From: Spinactinospora alkalitolerans
GTDB taxonomy: Bacteria; Actinomycetota; Actinomycetes; Streptosporangiales; Streptosporangiaceae
Direction: 5' to 3'
DNA: 64,000 bases
NCBI RefSeq assembly: GCF_013408795.1
Contig: NZ_JACCCC010000001.1
Coordinates: 5,084,001 to 5,148,000 of the forward strand
Part shown: positions 39,085 to 46,812 of the stretch, one piece after another
Layout of the letters: each line of letters starts with the position of its first letter
How positions within the stretch are numbered: position 1 is the stretch's first letter
Position numbers and translations under genes: made by a program
Notes under the pieces: model-generated
Told to the model about the DNA's origin: nothing
Seen by the model: only the letters and a program-made list of their open reading frames with translations
Databases searched by the model: none

Positions 39085-39176
39085 CGAACTCCTTCTTTCC
39101 GTTCCCCTCTCGGGGATGACACGCCGTGGGCACCATGGCCCTCGCCGCGCAGGTCGCCCCGCTTTTGACGCGGATT

Positions 39177-39195
39177 CACCCAATCATCTTAGGTG
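39177..39195. promoter_or_regulatory. BlaI-like operator D (blaI promoter)
   Basis: CACCCAA-N5-TTAGGTG is a 7-5-7 inverted repeat with one mismatch, 82 bp before the blaI start. Related 7-5-7 sites occur at 41682, 41803 and 43039 with the same spacer length. Confidence 0.6.
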
Positions 39196-39216
39196 ATCGA
39201 TGCAGAGTGGTACCGC

Positions 39217-39429
39217 TCAAGTGGCGCCTTGCTTGAGCTTCCGCAGTTCTTCCCTGGCCGCATGGATCTGCTCATCGAGTCGTTCGGATCGTCCGCTCGC
39301 GGCGGGCGCGGATCCGGTGGTGCGCTTCATACCGCAGCCATGGCCTCGACGCATCGGCCGCATGCAGCAGAAGTAGGTGAGGGTGAAGGCGCCGGCCACG
39401 GCGGCCAGGGGGAGAAGGAATTCCATCAC
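39217..39429 (-). CDS. 70-aa membrane protein with Cys pair
   Basis: A small protein with one N-terminal transmembrane segment (LLPLAAVAGAFTLTYFCCM), then a basic RRGHGCGMKR stretch and a C-terminal amphipathic helix (EQIHAAREELRKLKQ). Its GTG/ATG start overlaps the stop of the preceding small gene, and it is last in the ccdA-redoxin-Grx operon. The CC and CG cysteines near the membrane may take part in thiol or metal chemistry. No known family recognised. Confidence 0.65.
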   Translation of the reverse strand: MMEFLLPLAAVAGAFTLTYFCCMRPMRRGHGCGMKRTTGSAPAASGRSERLDEQIHAAREELRKLKQGAT

Positions 39430-39638
39430 GGCTGGTCCATCCTTGGCGCGGTGTCCGAACGGCTTTGCGTGCGCAGGGTCTGGATCTCGGCGCGCAGCCG
39501 GGCGAGTTCGCGCTCCTGTTCGGGGAGCCGGGAGTCAGCGGGCGTCGAGGTGCTGCCGGGGCGGCGCATCATCATCCACATCATCGCGCCCATGCCCAGG
39601 GGGCAGGCGAGCAGGGCCAGCAAGTACAACGCTTCCAT
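39426..39638 (-). CDS. 70-aa Met-rich membrane protein
   Basis: One transmembrane segment with many methionines (YLLALLACPLGMGAMMWMMM, then RRPG), followed by a Glu/Arg/Leu helix (LPEQERELARLRAEIQTLR) that could form a coiled coil. The Cys-Pro and Met cluster suggests Cu(I) or heme contact. Its stop overlaps the start of the 39217-39429 gene. It belongs to the operon that begins with ccdA at 41624. Short Met-rich proteins of this shape are seen near copper loci, but I know no assigned function. Confidence 0.65.
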   Translation of the reverse strand: MEALYLLALLACPLGMGAMMWMMMRRPGSTSTPADSRLPEQERELARLRAEIQTLRTQSRSDTAPRMDQP

Positions 39639-39665
39639 TGGGACTCCTTAAGAAGTGGGATCGGT

Positions 39666-39929
39666 TCAGTGGCGGTCGTGGCGGCGCCGCAGTGTGCGCC
39701 GGAGTTTGCGTTCGGACAGCCGGCCGTGGCCGAAGGGCTCGCCGTCGAGCAGGACTCCGGGAGCGAAGAGCACTCGCGCGTCCTGGGCGAGTCGGCGGCC
39801 GATATCGCTGTGCAGATCGATCTCGGTGACATGGAGGTCGTAGTCGTTGCCGACGTCGTCCAGGACCTGCTTGGCGTGTTCGCACAGCCCGCAGTCGGTC
39901 TGGGTCAGCAGGGTGATCCGGAACATCAC
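39666..39929 (-). CDS. Glutaredoxin/thioredoxin-like protein
   Basis: An 87-residue thioredoxin-fold protein starting at GTG 39929 (or ATG 39926): MFRITLLTQTDCGLCEHAKQ. The active site is CGLC, and the cis-Pro region is VLFAPGVLLDGEPF. The C-terminus is basic (RTLRRRHDRH). It resembles the DUF836/glutaredoxin-like group. The start overlaps the stop of the redoxin gene, so it probably passes electrons between cytosolic thiols and the coupled CcdA/redoxin pathway. Confidence 0.82.
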   Translation of the reverse strand: MMFRITLLTQTDCGLCEHAKQVLDDVGNDYDLHVTEIDLHSDIGRRLAQDARVLFAPGVLLDGEPFGHGRLSERKLRRTLRRRHDRH

Positions 39930-40648
39930 GCGCCACCCTGGTCCGGCCCGGCTTCCATATCGGCCAGGAGCTGGTCGACCGGGAGGTACATGATGTAGTT
40001 CGGTTCGCCGCCGTAGTCGGCGCGCCAACGGATTTCGCCTTCGGGTGAGATGAGCATGAAGGTGTGGCCGTTGCGGGTGTCGCCCATCATCCCGTAGGAG
40101 TTGGTGTCGTACTTCTCGGACACGGTGAGGTCGGTGTCGGCGAGCACGGGCGTGGACAGGCCCATGTCCCGCATCTTCTGCACCGAGACGTCCACGGGGT
40201 CGGTGGTGATGGACAGGATCTGGTCGACCCCGGCCGCCTCGATGTCGGCGGCGCGCTTCTCCAGGTCGGTGATCTGGTCGTAGCAGGCCTGGCACATCAC
40301 GCCTTCCTGGAAGTACAGCAGCACACTCTGCCCGCGGTAATCCGAGAGGGAGATGTCCCCGCCGGTGCTGGACGGCAGGGCGAAGCCGGGCGCCTGCTCG
40401 CCCGGACCGGGCTCACCGATGGCGTAGGGGTACTTCTCTGAGCCGTGCACAGCGGTGGCGGCCCCGGATTCGGTGACGGCCCCTGACTCCGCCGGGCCTC
40501 GCTGAACGAGGAAGGCGACGCCGGCCACGACCGCGATGATCGCGATGGCGGCGCCCAAGATGGTCAAAAGCCCGTGGCGTCGCCGCGTGGCCGCGGTCGC
40601 CGAGCGCAGTGCTGCACTGCGCGGCCTGGTGGTGCGGTCAGTGCTCAT
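39926..40648 (-). CDS. Membrane-anchored redoxin (AhpC/TSA-type thioredoxin fold)
   Basis: A 240-residue protein with an N-terminal anchor (LLTILGAAIAIIAVVAGVAF) and an extracytoplasmic peroxiredoxin-like domain. APGFALPSSTGGDISLSDYR leads to the active site YFQEGVMCQACYDQ. Later blocks are TPVLADTDLTVSEKYDTNSY and GHTFMLISPEGEIRWRADYG. The CQAC is spaced like a thioredoxin CxxC, so it may be a reductant or a thiol peroxidase. The start at ATG 40648 overlaps the end of ccdA by 11 bp, so CcdA probably supplies its electrons. Confidence 0.85.
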   Translation of the reverse strand: MSTDRTTRPRSAALRSATAATRRRHGLLTILGAAIAIIAVVAGVAFLVQRGPAESGAVTESGAATAVHGSEKYPYAIGEPGPGEQAPGFALPSSTGGDISLSDYRGQSVLLYFQEGVMCQACYDQITDLEKRAADIEAAGVDQILSITTDPVDVSVQKMRDMGLSTPVLADTDLTVSEKYDTNSYGMMGDTRNGHTFMLISPEGEIRWRADYGGEPNYIMYLPVDQLLADMEAGPDQGGA

Positions 40649-41624
40649 CCGATGTGGTCTCCTCCGGACTCGTGGCGGTTTCGGACTTGGCATCCGCGGG
40701 CGCGGCATCGGCGCAGCATCCCGGGGGCGGCGCCTGGCCGGTGCGCCGACGCGAGGGGACGTCAGTGGACGGACGCGTGGAGCGCAGCGCCCGGCGGACC
40801 ACGAGCACGGCCACGCACAGCAGCAGCAGACCGAAGACGAACCCCGGCAGCCAGGACAGCGCATCGGTGATCAGCGCCGCGTAGTGCTGCAGCTGCGCGG
40901 ACAGCCGCACCTGCCAGCCGTCGTTGGGCACGCCGGGCCCCTTGGCAGCCGAGACCAGGGCGAGCACGCCCATCCCGACCAGCAGCACACCAGCGGCCGC
41001 GTTGCCGACCGACAACACATGCTCGCGACCGCCGCCGAGACGGATCCGCACGCTCCGTCCGCGCAGGAAGCGCTCCACACGGGCGGTCTGCCGGTCCCAC
41101 AGCAGTGCCAGCACCACCAGCGGAGCCACCATCCCCGCCACATAGGCCAGCGCAACGCCCAGTGCGGCCAGGAGCGAGGTGGTCGCACCGGAAAGCACAA
41201 CCACGCCCGCGAGCACCGGCGCGCAGCAGGCGCTGGCGATACCCGAGAAGACTCCAAGCGCGAAGACCGAACCGATCCCCCCGCCGTTCGGAGCGCTCCC
41301 GCCCGGCATCGGCAGCCGCAGCTTGACACCCGCCAGGACCGCCGCACCCGCCAGCAGCATCACCACGCCGCCGATCCCGAACAGCAGCGAATGGTGCGCC
41401 GACAACGCGGCCGAGACGGCGGCCGCGCCGAGGCCGATCGGCACGATGATCGCGGCGATCCCGGCGGCGAACACCAGCGTCGCGCCCACCACACGCCCCG
41501 GACTGCGAAAACCCGTGGCGAAATAGGCCGGCAGCATCACCGAGACACAGCACGGCGCCAGCAGCGCCACGAATCCCGCCAGAAACGACGCCAGCAGCGC
41601 CGTCCCGAACAGCACATCACTCAT
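40638..41624 (-). CDS. CcdA/DsbD-type thiol-electron transporter (copy 1)
   Basis: A 328-residue membrane protein of the CcdA family that moves electrons from cytosolic thioredoxin to outside thiols. The first redox cysteine lies in VALLAPCCVSVMLPAYF (C25/C26) and the partner in SGIASACCAPVLAGVVVL. Seven or eight hydrophobic segments are visible. An unusual C-terminal tail carries another Cys pair (PPPGCCADAAPAD). It heads an operon with the redoxin, Grx-like and two micro-protein genes. Sites A and B lie in the 269 bp it shares with the divergent ccdA copy 2. Confidence 0.85.
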   Translation of the reverse strand: MSDVLFGTALLASFLAGFVALLAPCCVSVMLPAYFATGFRSPGRVVGATLVFAAGIAAIIVPIGLGAAAVSAALSAHHSLLFGIGGVVMLLAGAAVLAGVKLRLPMPGGSAPNGGGIGSVFALGVFSGIASACCAPVLAGVVVLSGATTSLLAALGVALAYVAGMVAPLVVLALLWDRQTARVERFLRGRSVRIRLGGGREHVLSVGNAAAGVLLVGMGVLALVSAAKGPGVPNDGWQVRLSAQLQHYAALITDALSWLPGFVFGLLLLCVAVLVVRRALRSTRPSTDVPSRRRTGQAPPPGCCADAAPADAKSETATSPEETTSDEH

Positions 41625-41681
41625 CGGCCATCCCCCGGCCTCCTCCCAGCGGCGGCGTGCCGGTGCACGCCCACACCAATA

Positions 41682-41700
41682 TACCTAAGAACCTTAGTTG
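41682..41700. promoter_or_regulatory. BlaI-like operator A (ccdA copy 1 promoter)
   Basis: TACCTAA-N5-TTAGTTG has the 7-5-7 layout of the blaI site. It is embedded in a longer perfect inverted repeat ATACCTAAG-N11-CTTAGGTAT (41681-41709). It sits 58 bp ahead of the ccdA copy 1 start. Confidence 0.6.
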
Positions 41701-41802
41701 CTTAGGTATAGATGCAGAGAGAATTCGAGCGCACCGAATTGCGGATCCGCGTCGCCTCGGACGCACCCCCGTACGGCTCGAGCCAAAGGCGGTGGCAGGG
41801 TA

Positions 41803-41821
41803 CACCTAACGCACCTAGTTG
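41803..41821. promoter_or_regulatory. BlaI-like operator B (ccdA copy 2 promoter)
   Basis: CACCTAA-N5-CTAGTTG, followed by CTTAGGT exactly as in site A, lies 72 bp before the ccdA copy 2 start. Sites A and B share spacing and most bases over 29 bp. Confidence 0.58.
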
Positions 41822-41893
41822 CTTAGGTTAGGAGCTCCTCGCCGGAGCTCCGTGTCGTCTTTTCCGCACTGCACCGAGGACTGCGCCCGACCG

Positions 41894-42658
41894 ATGGACA
41901 TCTCACAAATCGTCACCGCCGGCCCGCTGCTGCTGGCGATCCCTCTTGCACTGGCAGCCGGGGCCATCACGTTCCTGTCTCCGTGCTGCCTGCCGCTCGT
42001 ACCCGGCTACCTCTCCTACGTCACCGGCATGTCAGGCACAGAAGGACAGCAGCGCGCGGCCACCGGGACACTCCGCGGCCGGACGGTGCTGGGCACCCTG
42101 CTGTTCACGGCCGGGTTCTCCGGCCTGTTCGCTGCCTACGGGGCGTTCTTCGGCAGTCTCGGCGGCCTGCTGCTCGAGTATCAGGACGTCATGGTCCGCG
42201 TCCTGGGCACCATCACCATCCTGCTCGGACTGATGTTCATGGGCGCCTTCCAGCGCATCCCGTGGACGGCGCGCAGCCTGAAGCCGCAGATCCAGCCGCG
42301 CGGCGGCGTGGCCGGCGCACCGCTGCTGGGCGTGCTGTTCGGGCTGGGCTGGACCCCGTGCATGGGTCCCACTCTCGCCGCGGTGCTGGCGCTGTCCACG
42401 GCTTCAGGCAGTGCGGGCCGAGGAGCGTTCCTCGCCTTCGTCTACGGCCTCGGCGTGGGACTGCCCTTCCTCATCGCGGCCGTCACCCTGACCAAGACCA
42501 TGCGCGCGCTCGGCTGGGCCCGCCGACACGCACGGGCGGTCACCCGCATGGGCGGAGCGATGCTCATGCTGGTCGGCATCGCCCAGGTCAGCGGAGTGTG
42601 GACCGCCTTCATCCTGGCCATGCAGCAATGGGTGGGCGGCTACGAGCTGCCGCTGTAG
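41894..42658 (+). CDS. ccdA: CcdA-type cytochrome c biogenesis/thiol transport protein (copy 2)
   Basis: A 254-residue, six-helix CcdA protein. The first cysteines are in [20 protein letters not shown] and the second in [20 protein letters not shown], the classical CcdA arrangement. It delivers reducing power outside the membrane, for example for heme attachment to cytochrome c or for metal-protein thiols. It starts at ATG 41894 ([10 protein letters not shown]); the upstream extension has no family match. It is divergent from ccdA copy 1 and has its own BlaI-like site. The two copies differ greatly in sequence, so they are not a recent duplication. Confidence 0.9.
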   Translation: MDISQIVTAGPLLLAIPLALAAGAITFLSPCCLPLVPGYLSYVTGMSGTEGQQRAATGTLRGRTVLGTLLFTAGFSGLFAAYGAFFGSLGGLLLEYQDVMVRVLGTITILLGLMFMGAFQRIPWTARSLKPQIQPRGGVAGAPLLGVLFGLGWTPCMGPTLAAVLALSTASGSAGRGAFLAFVYGLGVGLPFLIAAVTLTKTMRALGWARRHARAVTRMGGAMLMLVGIAQVSGVWTAFILAMQQWVGGYELPL

Positions 42659-42684
42659 CCGGCACGTCAGGCGATGCGCGCCCC

Positions 42685-42936
42685 TCAGCGCCCGTCGATC
42701 TCGGCCCGCAGGGCCCGGTACTCCTCCTGGCTGATTTCGCCCGCGGCCAGGCGCCGATCTAGCTCCCGCCGCACCTGCCCGCCCCCGGCCTCCGCCGGCG
42801 GCGGTCCCGACGCCGGTCCAGCGCTGAGCTGCCGGACCAGCCAGACGATCGCCACAACGATCAGCACCAGCAGGGCCAACCCGACCAGGCCCCACAGCAG
42901 CATCCACAGCATGCCGATGCCCATGCCGTCCATCAC
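42685..42936 (-). CDS. SHOCT-domain single-pass membrane protein (copy 1)
   Basis: A small protein starting MDGMGIGMLWMLLWGLVGLA, with a Met-rich first turn and one transmembrane segment ending VVAIVWLVRQL. A Pro/Gly linker and a C-terminal SHOCT motif (RRELDRRLAAGEISQEEYRA) follow. SHOCT is a short oligomerisation motif with unknown specific roles. A GTG directly precedes the first ATG at good distance from GAAGGAG. Site C lies 103 bp upstream. A close paralogue is at 54884. Confidence 0.8.
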   Translation of the reverse strand: MMDGMGIGMLWMLLWGLVGLALLVLIVVAIVWLVRQLSAGPASGPPPAEAGGGQVRRELDRRLAAGEISQEEYRALRAEIDGR

Positions 42937-43038
42937 GATGACCAACTCCTTCGGCTTCTGGTGGCGATCCCGGAAGGAAACGCCTGCGCACCGTCCTAGG
43001 CGCTCTCCCGAGAGGGCTACCCAACGAATCCGCACTTT

Positions 43039-43057
43039 CACCTAATCTGTTTAGTTG
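43039..43057. promoter_or_regulatory. BlaI-like operator C (SHOCT copy 1 promoter)
   Basis: CACCTAA-N5-TTAGTTG, followed by TTAGGGTG, matches sites A and B. It lies upstream of the minus-strand SHOCT gene. Confidence 0.55.
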
Positions 43058-43127
43058 TTAGGGTGCTGATGCGGCGGTCGGCACAGGCGGCCACGCAGGA
43101 GACCTCCTGCCCTTGTATGAGGCGGGA

Positions 43128-43490
43128 CTACCGCGGCTGCCGCACGGGCGGTTTGCGCACGACGAGAACGCCGGCGAGCTGTGCGGGCGTGCGGGATCGG
43201 TGGAGCAGCCGGTGGGAAGCGGAGGGACGCAGAGACAGAGGGAGGAAGCGGCCGACGAAACAATGGGTGACCAGTAGACGCAGCGGGGCGGACAGCCGTC
43301 GGAGCCACGTGGCGGTGGGACGGGTGCAGTAGGCCAAAGCCACCACGCCACCGGGAGCAGCCACACGCAGGCACTCGTCCAAAGCGCCTTGAGGGTCGGC
43401 GGTCGTCTCCAATGACCAGGTGGCGACCACGGCGTCGAAGACGTCATCGGCGAAGGGCAGCCGCAGGGCGTCCGCAGTACCGGATAGACG
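43128..43490 (-). pseudogene. C-terminal part of a class I SAM methyltransferase
   Basis: The minus strand reads LSGTADALRLPFADDVFDAV, VATWSLETTADPQGALDECL and RVAAPGGVVALAYCTRPTAT, which match motifs II to V of UbiE-like methyltransferases. The SAM-binding motif I (GxGxG) and everything before it are absent: upstream sequence in this frame is Arg-rich and unrelated. The 5' half has probably been lost. It lies just beyond operator C. Confidence 0.6.
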
Positions 43491-43657
43491 GGGGCCATCA
43501 CGCCATACGCGGCGTCGACCCGGACCGAGGAGTCCGCGTACCTTCTGCGCCGACGTCTCCGGACAGGTCCGGCCCAGCCCATCGTTCCTCCCCCGTCCGT
43601 GTCGGACCAGCACATGACCACCCAGGATCCGGGTAGCGGCGCGAACGAGAGGTGCCG

Positions 43658-45063
43658 GTGAGAGAGATGTTATTCCAGCAGTTCTGCCTCGAAGATCTGG
43701 GACACGCGTCATATCTGCTCGGCGATGAGAGGACCGGGCAGGCGCTGCTGTTCGACCCGCGGCGCGACGTCGACGACTACGTGCGGGCGGCCAGGGCGAA
43801 GGGACTGCGCATCGCCTACGCCTGCGACTCCCACGGCCACAACGACTACCTGTCCGGCATCTGCGAGATCGCCGACCGGATCCCCGGAGTGCGGGTGTGG
43901 GGATCGGCCGCCGCGGACCTGGGCTATGAGCACCGGTCGCTGCGCGACGGGGAGCAGATCGAGTTCGGCGACGTCGGCATCGAAGTGATGCACACCCCCG
44001 GACACACTCCGGAACACATCAGCCTGCTGGTGTTCGACCGCGCCGCCGGCGCCGAGCAGCCGGCCCTGCTGCTGTCCGGCGGGGCGTTGCTGGTCGGTGA
44101 CCTGGCCCGGCCCGATCTGCTGGGCGGCCAGGAGCACGCCCACCGTGAGGCACGGGTCTTCTGCGAGACGATCCAGAACAAGCTCCTGCCACTGCCCGAG
44201 CACGTGGAGGTCTTCCCCACTCACATGGCCGGTTCGCTGTGCGGCGGCAGCATCGGTTCCCGCCTGTCCACCACGGTCGGATATGAGAAGCGCACCAACG
44301 CCGCCCTCGCCGCGGTCGCGGACGAGGACGAGTTCGTCCGCGAATGCATCCGGCTGGACAATCTGCCGGCGGTGCCCCCGTACTGGCGGCGCATGCGCAC
44401 CGAGAACATGGCGGGCGCGGCCCCACTGGGCGTGCTCACCGAACCGCCCGCCCTACCGATCGAGGAGTTCGCCCGCCACGCCCAGGACGGCGCGGTGGTG
44501 CTGGACACCCGCGCACCCGAGGCCTTCGGCGGCGGCCACGTGCCCGGCGCCCTCAACGTCGAGCTCGGCTCGGCGTTCGCCACCTGGGCGGGCACGGTCC
44601 TGCCCGACAACGCCGACATCGCGCTCGTCCTCGACCGTCCGGATGACCTCTGGGCGGCCGTGTGGCCCCTGCTGCGCATCGGCTACCGCATGCCGATCGG
44701 CTGGCTGGCCGGCGGCATGACCGCCTGGCGCACCGCAGCCCGGCCGATCCAGACGATCCCGCAGATCACGGTGCACGAGCTCAAAGACAGGCTCGACGCC
44801 GGCGAGGTGAACCTGCTCGATGTCCGCCAGCCCGCCGAATGGGCGGCCGGTCATGTCCGGGGCGCGGCCTTCATCACCGGCGCCGAACTGCCCGACCGCC
44901 TCGGCGATGCACCCGTTGGAAACCCCTTGCCGTCGCCTGCGGCAGCGGCTACCGCTCCTCGGTCGCGGCCAGTCTGCTCGCTCGCGAACGCCGCACCTCC
45001 GTGATCAACGTACTCGGCGGCATGACCGGCTGGGAGCAGGCCGGCTACCCCGTCGACGCGTGA
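43658..45063 (+). pseudogene. Metallo-beta-lactamase/double-rhodanese protein, frameshifted in the last domain
   Basis: A sulfur-trafficking enzyme like persulfide dioxygenase-rhodanese fusions. The MBL domain shows ACDSHGHNDYLSG, HTPGHTPEHISL and VGDLARPDL with PTHMAGSLCGG. The first rhodanese domain (VLDTRAPEAFGGGHVPGALN) lacks its Cys. The second has LLDVRQPAEWAAGHVRGAAF. At about 44920 one base is missing in a run of A after DAPVG; restoring it continues KPLAVACGSGYRSSVAASLL, with the catalytic Cys loop CGSGYR, and ends GWEQAGYPVDA at 45063. As given, the active Cys is out of frame. The second leucine codon region uses a rare TTA at 43670. GTG 43658 has AGAGG upstream. Confidence 0.8.
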
Positions 45064-45110
45064 CAGGGATCACGGATAACAGGAAGAACATCGCAGGAAA
45101 GGAGACCGGC

Positions 45111-45383
45111 ATGGCCGAGAACAGCACCGCCTCGTGGAGCAGGCGAGTCGCGGCCACCCTGGCGACCGCAGCCGCGGCGCTGATGCTCGCAGGAACGGCA
45201 CCGGCATTCGCCGCGACGGAGTCCGGCACGAACGAGATGGACTGCGGTTGCCCGCCCGGCATGCGGCAGATGATGCAGTCACCCGCCATGCAGGAGATGA
45301 TGCAGAACCCGGGAATGGCGGAGATGATGCAGAACCCGGGAATGGCGCAGATGATGGAGGACTGCAAGATGGGCGGCGAGTGA
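45111..45383 (+). CDS. Secreted Met-rich protein, probable copper buffer
   Basis: A 90-residue exported protein. A signal peptide (AATLATAAAALMLAGTAPAFA) is followed by a mature part beginning ATESGTNEMDCGCPPGMRQM. Three short units, QEMMQNPGM, AEMMQNPGM and AQMMEDCKM, follow. Twelve or so methionines and three cysteines in about 50 residues suggest Cu(I) binding outside the cell. It lies 47 bp behind the MBL-rhodanese gene with AGGAG at good spacing. No closer family recognised. Confidence 0.75.
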   Translation: MAENSTASWSRRVAATLATAAAALMLAGTAPAFAATESGTNEMDCGCPPGMRQMMQSPAMQEMMQNPGMAEMMQNPGMAQMMEDCKMGGE

Positions 45384-45507
45384 GATCCCCCGTCAGGGGG
45401 CGGAGCGGCGCGTTTTTCTTCCGCTTCCGCTGAGGCGGCTCTCCGCCTCCAACGGGGATGTTCACTTCGGCGATGTCCTCGTCGCCGTCCCGACCGGAAA
45501 GAGGGCC

Positions 45508-45537
45508 CATCGGGTAAGGGACCGCCCTTACCCGATG
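45508..45537. terminator. Hairpin in the 45384-45718 gap
   Basis: CATCGGGTAAGGG and CCCTTACCCGATG are perfect 13-bp complements around ACCG. A smaller stem, CCCCC-GTCA-GGGGG, follows the Met-rich gene at about 45387. The remaining 335-bp gap shows no gene. The hairpins can end transcripts from either side. Confidence 0.55.
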
Positions 45538-45718
45538 CGCCCTCCTGCACGTGGCCGACCTCCACCGCGCCATCATTGAACGGTACGTAGGGGTCGGCCC
45601 ATGAAAGGCGACGTACCACAGCAAAGCCGCGGCTCCCGTGGCCGATCCGGGCGACAGCGCAGGCTTCACAAACCACCGGCCGGGCAGAGCACGCCAGATC
45701 AAGGCACAGGCACTCGCC

Positions 45719-46380
45719 TCACCTCTCCGGCGCCATGTCCGCGATGTTGCCCGGCACGCCCTCGTCCTTGGACCGGGTATCGGACAGCTCTGCGTACACG
45801 ATCAGCCGGTGCGTGTTCTCCAGCTTCGGGTAGCAGGTGGTGAGCGTCAGCAGGGCGCGCGACGGATCGTCGTTCTCCGGGTCGAACGGGTCGGGCCCGA
45901 CCACCTCGGCTCGGTCAGGGGTGACAACCTCGCTGCCCACGACCTCATAAGTGTGGAAACTCCCCTGGTCCTCCACCACGATGTCGTCCCCCTCGTCCAA
46001 GAGGTCGAGGTCCCAGAACATGCCGGGCGCACGGTGGCCCGCGGCGGCGTAGTTACCGACCTGGCCGGCCTCGGCCGATCCCGGGTAGTGACCGGGGCGT
46101 AACGAATGTCCTCCTGGGTGACGCCGTTGACGACGACCCAGTTCAGATCGAGACCGGGGATGTACATGCGGCTGTCGGCCGAACCCGGGAGCGGCCGGGA
46201 GTCGGGGCCCTTCGACCTATCCCACTGCTGTTCGAGACCTTGGGCGAGCCGGTCCTGCTCGCGTTCGGTTTCGAACTGCTTGCCGTACAACTCATAAGCC
46301 GCGAACAGCATCATGACCAGCCCCGCGGTGAACACCAACTCACCGAGGACGCGGAAGAGACCGCGCACGACGCCACCCAT
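45719..46380 (-). pseudogene. Class E-type sortase broken by a one-base deletion
   Basis: A membrane transpeptidase that would anchor proteins to the cell wall. From ATG 46380 it begins MGGVVRGLFRVLGELVFTAG with one membrane anchor and reads to GVTQEDIRYAP. There a G is missing near 46092; adding it gives GHYPGSAEAGQVGNYAAAGH, with the catalytic His in AAGHR. The downstream frame continues MFWDLDLLDEGDDIVVEDQG, the catalytic LTLTTC and the Arg region HRLIVYAEL. The CRISPR array starts only 31 bp upstream of its start codon, so its promoter has probably been displaced. Confidence 0.75.
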
Positions 46381-46411
46381 GGACGGTCCGGCACGCCGCC
46401 CGGAACCGGGT

Positions 46412-46684
46412 CGGTCCATCTCCGCGTGCGCGGAGCTCTCTGCAGCACCTCCCTTGCGATCTCGCTGCCGCCCGGTCCATCTCCGCGTGCGCGGAGCTCT
46501 CAACTCGGTCTGGCTCACCACGCCCATCCTCGCCGGTCCATCTCCGCGTGCGCGGAGCTCTCTGCGGCGAGTTGACCGGGTGGAGCGCCCGGAGCGGTCC
46601 ATCTCCGCGTGCGCGGAGCTCTCTCCGCGTCCGTCGCGGACGCTCGTGCGCGGACCGGTCCATCTCCGCGTGCGCGGAGCTCTC
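46412..46684 (-). CRISPR. CRISPR array, 5 repeats and 4 spacers, type I-E-like
   Basis: Five identical 29-bp repeats begin at 46412, 46473, 46534, 46595 and 46656, and every spacer is 32 bp. On the minus strand the repeat reads GAGAGCTCCGCGCACGCGGA followed by GATGGACCG, with the internal hairpin CTCCGCG/CGCGGAG. This is the form of actinobacterial type I-E repeats. All repeats are intact, so direction is judged from sequence context: the AT-richer flank at 46685-46780 should be the leader, with transcription leftwards toward the sortase. There are no cas genes in the window. Confidence 0.93.
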
Positions 46685-46780
46685 AGCAAATGACCTGCAG
46701 CAATGTGGCGCGTTATCGTATCGCAACCTCTCGTTTCGGCCAATCGCCTTTCCCTGCCAGGGTCTCCGGAACAGGCACCA
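46685..46780 (-). promoter_or_regulatory. Probable CRISPR leader
   Basis: The 90 or so bases right of the last repeat are clearly AT-richer than the surroundings (for example GTTATCGTATCGCAACC). In type I-E arrays the leader lies at this end of the repeat orientation. The call rests on composition and position. Confidence 0.45.
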
Positions 46781-46812
46781 TGGCAACCCCATTCGGCTCC
46801 GTGCTGCCGATC

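Noticed and set aside
46385-46743. Open frames with repeated ELRARGDGP or SSAHAEMDR
   Set aside because: They are translations of the CRISPR repeats; repeat length minus stop codons keeps the frames open by chance.
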